From positions 62,001 through 126,000 of the forward strand of contig JAFTVW010000007.1 of the NCBI GenBank assembly GCA_017465605.1: a DNA stretch of 64,000 nt, read 5' to 3'. The stretch comes from Alistipes sp. (GTDB lineage Bacteria > Bacteroidota > Bacteroidia > Bacteroidales > Rikenellaceae). The translations under genes were made by a program, and so were the position numbers. The first letter of the stretch is position 1. Each line of letters starts with the position of its first letter. Below the pieces are notes generated by a model. The model made no database searches. It was not told the origin of the DNA and saw only the letters and a program-made list of their open reading frames with translations. Shown here in pieces: positions 58,654 through 64,000 of this stretch.

Positions 58654-59778
58654 TTATGCGTTAATCATCATTGGCATCAAGAGCATCAGAGTCTCACTCT
58701 GCTGCTTATCGTCGTAAACAGGCTTGAATACACCTGCGCGAGTTGAATCGGCAAGCTCGATAACAACTGTTGGAGTCTCAATATTTGAGAGAATCTCCAC
58801 AAGGAAGGTCGATTTGAAACCGATTGTAACGGGCTGACCATCGTAGCTGCAAGAGATAGTCTCGTTTGCAGATACCGAGAAGTCGATATCCTGCGCAGTA
58901 AGGTTAACCTTATTGTCGGCTATATCCATACGGATAAGGTTTGTTGTTGGATTAGAACATACTGCCACACGCTTGATACCATTTACGAACTCCACGCGGT
59001 CTATAAGCACCTTGTTGGGGTTAGCTGCGGGGATAACGGCATTGTAGTTGGGATAATTACCCTCGATAAGACGGCACACCAACTTGAAGCTTTGGAGCTG
59101 GAAAGTGACATTCTTTGCATCGAAAGTAACCTCTACTGGCTCCTCCTCCTTAGCGAGAAGAGCTTTCAAAAGGTTTGCGGGTTTCTTTGGCAAAATAAGT
59201 GAAGCCGAGAAATCAGTTGTATTCTCTGCGGCATACTTTACCAACTTGTGAGCATCGGTTGCAACAAACGTGAGAGACTCTGGTGTGAAATCAAAATAAA
59301 CACCATTCATCACAGGGCGCAACTCATCGTCAGCGGTAGCAAAGATTGTGCGGTTAATACCGTTTACCAACATATCTACATCGAGTGTAATGTGCTTGCT
59401 CTCGCTACCCATAGACTGCACCGCAGGATAGCTCACTGCGCTCGCTCCGGGGATAGAGAGGTGACCACTATTCCATATAATCTGAATCTCCCAAGTTGTG
59501 TCGTTAACCTCAATCACCAAAGGCATCTCGGGAAACTCTTTGAGAGAATCGAGCATCAGCTTGCCCGGTGCTGCAATCACACCTTCACGCTCCACGTTAT
59601 CCACCATAATTGAACCGATAAGAGTTGTCTCCAAATCAGATGTAGTGACGGTGAGCTGACCATCTTTAAGCTCCATTAGGAAATACTCCAAGATGGGAAG
59701 AGAACTTTTGTTGCTGATAACCTTACCTGTTGTAGCGAGCAACGACTGCAATGCTGAACTTGATACTGTAAATTTCAT
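58654..59778 (-). CDS. dnaN: DNA polymerase III beta subunit (sliding clamp)
   Basis: A 374-residue clamp that encircles DNA and tethers polymerase III. It starts MKFTVSSSALQSLLATTGKVI and has three similar clamp domains. The peptide-binding cleft is formed by the C-terminal LMLLMPMMI motif. Length is normal. It heads a minus-strand operon of at least seven genes that runs to the YhhN gene. In many bacteria dnaN neighbours dnaA; here it does not. Confidence 0.96.
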   Translation of the reverse strand: MKFTVSSSALQSLLATTGKVISNKSSLPILEYFLMELKDGQLTVTTSDLETTLIGSIMVDNVEREGVIAAPGKLMLDSLKEFPEMPLVIEVNDTTWEIQIIWNSGHLSIPGASAVSYPAVQSMGSESKHITLDVDMLVNGINRTIFATADDELRPVMNGVYFDFTPESLTFVATDAHKLVKYAAENTTDFSASLILPKKPANLLKALLAKEEEPVEVTFDAKNVTFQLQSFKLVCRLIEGNYPNYNAVIPAANPNKVLIDRVEFVNGIKRVAVCSNPTTNLIRMDIADNKVNLTAQDIDFSVSANETISCSYDGQPVTIGFKSTFLVEILSNIETPTVVIELADSTRAGVFKPVYDDKQQSETLMLLMPMMINA

Positions 59779-59886
59779 TGTACTAAATTATTTTCGTTAT
59801 TATTTTATATATTTTCTTTGTTGTTAAATCCTTATTCCTTTTTGCAACTTTATAGCTGTTGTTGCAGTGTTTATCTTCAATATCGC

Positions 59887-60768
59887 CTACAAAGTAGCGA
59901 GTTTATCCAATGCCATAAGAATCATCTTATCGACAAATGGCTTATAGTCCGTACAAGCATCTTTGGCGATTCGTTGAGCGATAATCGTACACATTGTAGT
60001 TGCACGATGCCCCATCAATCGGGCCAGACCAGCCAATGCCGAGCCTTCCATCTCGAAGTTGGTAATACGACGACCATTGTGGCGGAACGACTCAATTTTT
60101 GCATTCAAATCAGGGTCGGCTGGTTGCAATCTAACCCATCTGCCTTGTGGTGCATAAAATCCGGGAGCAGCAATAGTGATACCCTCCGTAACATTATCCT
60201 TGAATAACTCCCATAACCTATCATCGGAATTTACAAAATATGGTTTGGGGAGAAGCTCACTCCAAGAGGTGTGCTTAATAAACGCCTTCTCAATATCCAA
60301 ATCACACACATTGTTACGCCCAGCATAATAACCCAGCAAACTGTCAAACCCAACCGACGTACGGGCATAAACCACCTCGCCTACTTTAATATCGGGTTGT
60401 AATGCTCCCGATGTACCCAATCTTACGATGGTGAGTTGTTTTCGTTGCGATTTTTCAGTACGAGTGGCGAAATCTACATTTGCCAAAGCATCTAATTCAG
60501 TAACACAGATATCAATATTGCCAATTCCGATACCAGTTGAAAGCACCGTCATTCGTTTCCCATTATAGCAACCTGTCACGCTCTTGAATTCGCGATTGGC
60601 AGCTCGACACTCCACACTCTGGAAGTGTTGTGCAATCTGTTCAACTCGCGCTGGGTCACCCACCAAAATAATGGTGTCGGCCAGCTGCTCTGGTCGCAAA
60701 TGAAGATGAAAAACTGAGCCATCGTCGTTGATAATCAACTCCGAAGGAGGAATGATTCTCGGTTGCAT
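59887..60768 (-). CDS. Nucleoside phosphorylase (uridine phosphorylase-like)
   Basis: A 293-residue enzyme of the PNP/UDP phosphorylase family. The phosphate loop ILVGDPARVEQIAQHF near 33, LSTGIGIGNIDICVTELDAL near 76, LGTSGALQPDIKVGEVV near 115 and the nucleoside-site block TNFEMEGSALAGLARLMGHR near 235 are all present. It splits a nucleoside with phosphate to base and ribose-1-phosphate. Uridine is the likely substrate, but not certain. It precedes dnaN by 108 bases on the same strand. Confidence 0.88.
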   Translation of the reverse strand: MQPRIIPPSELIINDDGSVFHLHLRPEQLADTIILVGDPARVEQIAQHFQSVECRAANREFKSVTGCYNGKRMTVLSTGIGIGNIDICVTELDALANVDFATRTEKSQRKQLTIVRLGTSGALQPDIKVGEVVYARTSVGFDSLLGYYAGRNNVCDLDIEKAFIKHTSWSELLPKPYFVNSDDRLWELFKDNVTEGITIAAPGFYAPQGRWVRLQPADPDLNAKIESFRHNGRRITNFEMEGSALAGLARLMGHRATTMCTIIAQRIAKDACTDYKPFVDKMILMALDKLATL

Positions 60769-60885
60769 ATAATAAAAAATATCGCTTTTACTTTTTTATA
60801 TGGCATAAAAGTAATATATTTACATCGAATTACAAAATAAAATTCGCTTTTTTTATACAAAGTATAAAGGCTAAAAAATAACTAT

Positions 60886-62274
60886 ATGACACTAATTAAA
60901 TCTATTTCGGGCATTCGAGGGACTATCGGAGGCTCACAAGGTGACAATTTGACACCTATCGATATCGTGAAATTCACCACTGCCTATGTGCGTTTTATGA
61001 GCGAAAAACACTCTGGCAAGCGTTTGACTATCGTTGTCGGACGCGATGCCCGCATCTCAGGAACGATGGTTAACGATATTATCGAGGGAACGTTGCTTGG
61101 TTGTGGTGCCGATGTTATCAATGTCGGTCTTTGTACTACCCCGGGAACTGAGATGGCGGTAATCACACACAAAGCCGATGGAGGTATTATCATCACCGCT
61201 TCACACAATCCCAAGCAGTGGAACGCTCTGAAACTTCTAAACGAAAAGGGAGAGTTCTTGAACGATGCCGAAGGCAAGCGAGTGTTGGCTTTGGCTGACG
61301 ACGATGCATACGATTTTCCACAGGTAGATTCTATCGGCAAAGTTATTTCGCGCGAGGACTTTAACCCTACTCACATTGAGCAGGTTTTGGCATTGGATAT
61401 GGTAGATATTGATGCCGTTAAGGAGCGCAAATTCAAGGTTGTTGTAGATGCCGTTAACTCTATTGGCGGTGTTGTAATTCCTGCATTGTTGGAAAAGTTG
61501 GGTTGCGAGGTTGTAAAACTCAATTGCGAGCCTAACGGAGAGTTTGCTCATAATCCCGAGCCACTTCCCGAAAATCTTACAGAGATTTCAGAAGTTATCC
61601 GTCGCGAGAATGCTGATTTGGGTGTTGTCGTTGACCCCGATGTTGACCGTTTGGCTTTGGTATGCGAAGATGGCTCAATGTTTGGAGAGGAGTACACTTT
61701 GGTTGCTGTTTCAGATTATATCCTTTCGCACACAAAGGGTAACACCGTTTCAAACCTCAGTTCTTCGCGCGCATTGCGTGATGTGACCGAAGCTCACGGT
61801 GGCGTTTACACTGCATCTGCCGTAGGCGAGGTGAATGTTGTAGCAATGATGAAACAGACGGGTGCTGTAATCGGTGGCGAAGGCAATGGCGGAGTCATCT
61901 ACCCTGCTCTTCACTATGGTCGCGATGCGCTCGTGGGAGTAGCCTTATTCCTTACGTTCTTGGCTAAGAAAAATTGTTCGATGAGTGCGCTTCGAGCAGG
62001 CTATCCTGCATACTTCGCATCGAAGAACAAAATCGAGCTCACACCGGCTATCGATGTAGATAAAGTATTACTTGAAATGAAGGGTCGTTATGCTGGTGAA
62101 AATGTGAACGATATAGATGGTGTAAAAATCGATTTCCCTGCTAATTGGGTACACCTTCGCAAGTCGAATACCGAGCCAATTATTCGTGTCTATACCGAGG
62201 CTAAATCAGCCGCCGAGGCCGATGCTTTGGCACAGCGTTTTATTGGCGAAATCAAGGAAATTTGCGGCCTATAA
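60886..62274 (+). CDS. glmM: Phosphoglucosamine mutase-type phosphohexomutase
   Basis: A 462-residue alpha-D-phosphohexomutase. The catalytic serine loop IITASHNPKQWNAL near 104, the Mg loop VDPDVDRLALV near 246, the sugar loop GGEGNGGVIYP near 330 and the phosphate loop SNTEPIIRVYTEAK near 430 are all intact. Bacteroidetes homologues of this size are annotated GlmM, making glucosamine-1-phosphate for UDP-GlcNAc. A phosphoglucomutase/phosphomannomutase role is the alternative. The M20 peptidase gene follows after 48 bases. Confidence 0.88.
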   Translation: MTLIKSISGIRGTIGGSQGDNLTPIDIVKFTTAYVRFMSEKHSGKRLTIVVGRDARISGTMVNDIIEGTLLGCGADVINVGLCTTPGTEMAVITHKADGGIIITASHNPKQWNALKLLNEKGEFLNDAEGKRVLALADDDAYDFPQVDSIGKVISREDFNPTHIEQVLALDMVDIDAVKERKFKVVVDAVNSIGGVVIPALLEKLGCEVVKLNCEPNGEFAHNPEPLPENLTEISEVIRRENADLGVVVDPDVDRLALVCEDGSMFGEEYTLVAVSDYILSHTKGNTVSNLSSSRALRDVTEAHGGVYTASAVGEVNVVAMMKQTGAVIGGEGNGGVIYPALHYGRDALVGVALFLTFLAKKNCSMSALRAGYPAYFASKNKIELTPAIDVDKVLLEMKGRYAGENVNDIDGVKIDFPANWVHLRKSNTEPIIRVYTEAKSAAEADALAQRFIGEIKEICGL

Positions 62275-62322
62275 TTTTCGCCTGCCGAACTGCAATTTGA
62301 ACACCTAAAATGATATTAAAAT

Positions 62323-63687
62323 ATGGAAAAAGTACAGAGTTATATTGATAGCAATAAAGAACAATTTTTGGAGGAGTTGTTCGAGCTTTTGCGCATTCCT
62401 TCAATCAGCGCACAGTCGGAGCATAAGGAGGATATGGTTAAGTGCGCCGAGTGGTTGGCTACGTCGCTCGTTAAGGCTGGTGCCGACCGTGCCGAGGTGA
62501 TGCCAACCGATGGCAATCCCGTTGTATATGCCGAGAAGATTGTTGACCCAGCGGCCAAGACAGTATTGGTGTATGGTCACTACGACGTAATGCCTGTTGA
62601 CCCTCGTGCAGAGTGGAACACCGAGCCCTTTGAGCCAGTTGTTAAAGATGGTCGTATTTGGGGACGTGGAGCAGATGACGACAAGGGTCAGCTCTTTATG
62701 CACGCCAAGGCATTCGAGGCTATGTGTGCGACAGATTCACTCCCCTGCAACGTGAAGTTTATGTTGGAGGGCGAAGAGGAGATTGGTTCTCCAAGCCTCT
62801 ATAAGTTCTGCGAGGAGCAGAAGGAGTTGTTGAAGGCCGATATTATATTGGTATCGGATACCTCAATGATTTCGATGGATACCCCATCTATCACTTGCGG
62901 TTTGCGTGGCTTGACTTATATGGAGGTCGAAGTTGTTGGTCCTAATAAGGACTTACATTCAGGATTGTTTGGCGGTGCTGTTGCCAATCCTGCAAACGTT
63001 TTGACTCGTCTGGTTTCATCATTGGTCGATGATAACGGCCGCGTGACTATTCCCGGATTCTATGATGATGTACGCGAGCTAACCGAGGCTGAGCGTAAAG
63101 CATTCAACGAAGCTCCATTCTCGTTGGAGGATTACAAGAAGGCACTCGACATTGACGATGTGGAGGGCGAGGCAGGCTACACCACTATTGAGCGTACAGG
63201 CGTACGTCCATCACTCGACGTGAACGGTATTTGGGGCGGTTATATCCAAGAGGGAACAAAGACCGTTATCCCATCACGCGCATCTGCAAAGATTTCTATG
63301 CGTTTAGTTCCTAATCAAGATTTTGTGAAGATTGGTGAGTTGTTCGAGAAGCATTTCCGCGCAATTGCCCCTAAGAGTGTAAAGGTGAATGTTAAGTTCT
63401 TGCACGGTGGTGCACCTTACGTTTCACCAACCGATATGGCTGCATATCAGGCAGCCGAGAAGGCTATTGAGGACACCTTTGGTAAGAAACCATTACCATT
63501 CTATTCTGGTGGTTCAATTCCAATCATCAGCGGATTTGAGCGCATCTTGGGTATAAAGTCAATACTTATTGGATTTGGTTTGTCGGAAGACGCAATCCAC
63601 TCTCCAAACGAAAGTTATGGTTTAGACCAATTCGATAAGGGCGTAAGAACAATACCTTTGTTCTACAAATATTTTGCAGAGATGTAA
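62323..63687 (+). CDS. M20-family dipeptidase
   Basis: A 454-residue metallopeptidase of the M20/M25/M40 family. Metal and catalytic blocks: VYGHYDVMPVDPRAEW near 85, GRGADDDKGQLFMH near 114, MLEGEEEIGSPS near 147 and LVSDTSM near 175. The dimer lid domain and the final GGSIPIISGFERILG/NESYGLDQF blocks are complete. It is a cytoplasmic di/tripeptidase-like enzyme. It is likely co-transcribed with glmM and ends in a strong terminator. Confidence 0.92.
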   Translation: MEKVQSYIDSNKEQFLEELFELLRIPSISAQSEHKEDMVKCAEWLATSLVKAGADRAEVMPTDGNPVVYAEKIVDPAAKTVLVYGHYDVMPVDPRAEWNTEPFEPVVKDGRIWGRGADDDKGQLFMHAKAFEAMCATDSLPCNVKFMLEGEEEIGSPSLYKFCEEQKELLKADIILVSDTSMISMDTPSITCGLRGLTYMEVEVVGPNKDLHSGLFGGAVANPANVLTRLVSSLVDDNGRVTIPGFYDDVRELTEAERKAFNEAPFSLEDYKKALDIDDVEGEAGYTTIERTGVRPSLDVNGIWGGYIQEGTKTVIPSRASAKISMRLVPNQDFVKIGELFEKHFRAIAPKSVKVNVKFLHGGAPYVSPTDMAAYQAAEKAIEDTFGKKPLPFYSGGSIPIISGFERILGIKSILIGFGLSEDAIHSPNESYGLDQFDKGVRTIPLFYKYFAEM

Positions 63688-63709
63688 ACAACGTCTGCTG
63701 AGAAGTGAT

Positions 63710-63751
63710 TTGGGGTTGACGGACAAACTTGCCTGTCAACCCCAATTTTTT
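63710..63751 (+). terminator. Terminator of the glmM-peptidase unit
   Basis: Stem TTGGGGTTGAC / GTCAACCCCAA followed by six T. Confidence 0.9.
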
Positions 63752-63795
63752 GGCCTAATAATTTTTTCAATTACGCCCCTTGCAAGCAATCATAC

Positions 63796-63824
63796 AAAAA
63801 CACCCTTGCCGTTTGGCAAGGGTG
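63796..63824 (-). terminator. Terminator of the BlaI-like gene
   Basis: Perfect 10-bp stem CACCCTTGCC / GGCAAGGGTG with a GTTT loop. The minus-strand tail is TTTTTG, about 60 bases past the stop. Confidence 0.85.
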
Positions 63825-63887
63825 AAATTTGCTGTTTTACTACCTCACTCTTTCGTAAAGGCAGCTAAAACAGGAACTTAGAGGAAG

Positions 63888-64000
63888 CTACTTCTTCAAG
63901 TTGCTAACAACATTAGCCATAGCCTCTATCTCCTCAGCAGAAATATCCTCACGCTCAGTGTAATATTCCAACATCTTAGAGATTGAGCCCTCGAAATAGT
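63888..64000 (-). CDS. BlaI/MecI/CopY-like repressor, 3' end (partial)
   Basis: The frame runs off the right edge. 36 C-terminal residues are visible, YFEGSISKMLEYYTERED then ISAEEIEAMANVV and LKK before TAG (63888-63890). The F-x-G-S-x-x-x-M and (I/L)S-x-E-E-(L/I)-E pattern is the dimerisation end of penicillinase-repressor (BlaI/MecI) winged-helix proteins. In Bacteroidetes these usually lie next to a BlaR1-like sensor peptidase, which would be outside this window. Confidence 0.65.
   Translation of the reverse strand, partial: YFEGSISKMLEYYTEREDISAEEIEAMANVVSNLKK

Overview
This window is a piece of a Bacteroidales-type (Bacteroidetes) chromosome. The evidence is repeated TAnnTTTG -7 boxes upstream of genes, Bacteroidetes families such as DUF4491, the 6-bladed-propeller lipoproteins, fimbrillin/GLUG surface lipoproteins and an Hc1-like mini-histone, and the absence of strong Shine-Dalgarno sites. 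GC content is moderate. A gut member of Rikenellaceae or a relative is my best guess, but genus cannot be fixed from this sequence. I see no rRNA, prophage, insertion sequence or CRISPR array. One tRNA-Gln(UUG) is present.

Layout. 1-8 kb: housekeeping and small enzymes (secreted esterase, hot-dog thioesterase, TSCPD protein, HI0933-type flavoprotein, cobalamin adenosyltransferase, DUF2795, a C1 aminopeptidase broken by one in-frame TAG, thiamine pyrophosphokinase, GNAT). 8-11.3 kb: a large fimbrillin/GLUG lipoprotein preceded on the same strand by two mini-ORFs (39 and 36 codons), one holding a G9 tract, then the tRNA. The stretch 10840-11218 is otherwise filled by a 13-bp hairpin and a well-spaced promoter. 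11.4-16 kb: operon of GH127 arabinofuranosidase, FlK-like thioesterase and double SGNH hydrolase. 16-27 kb: MazG, GDPD, propeller lipoprotein, DUF4491, Ffh, beta-helix protein, Era, TPR protein and MFS transporter. 27-31.4 kb: a glycosyltransferase with its own promoter, and a three-gene operon of steroid 5-alpha-reductase, single-domain Old Yellow Enzyme and hydroxysteroid-dehydrogenase-like SDR. I consider that operon the most interesting system here. 31.5-35 kb: two paralogous exported TIM-barrel isomerase-like proteins and a six-hairpin glycosidase. 35-41.5 kb: PPi-type phosphofructokinase, SLOG protein, YtxH/two-TM pair, DUF1846, AspT-like transporter, Cys-rich membrane peptide and mini-histone. 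41.6-47.7 kb: envelope genes (YtfJ-like, Omp85 barrel, phosphoethanolamine transferase, DoxX, porin) and a low-molecular-weight tyrosine phosphatase. 47.8-51 kb: serine hydrolase, EngB and Prs, with a 108-bp imperfect palindrome in the prs 3' region. 51-60.8 kb: HtpG, then an operon DnaN-exonuclease-LysM/PBP-Rex-RibF-thioesterase-YhhN, and a nucleoside phosphorylase. 60.9-64 kb: GlmM-type mutase, M20 peptidase and the 3' end of a BlaI/MecI-like repressor.

The only other gene-free stretch above 300 bases is 38916-39288, between two divergent genes. It holds a promoter for each gene and a perfect 15-bp-stem hairpin between them.

Most transcription units end in clear hairpin terminators, which lets the operons be delimited from sequence alone. 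In particular the steroid operon is cut off from the glycosyltransferase by a terminator plus a separate promoter. Start codons were moved to the first ATG in the genes where the longest frame began with TTG or GTG or ran through upstream non-coding sequence.
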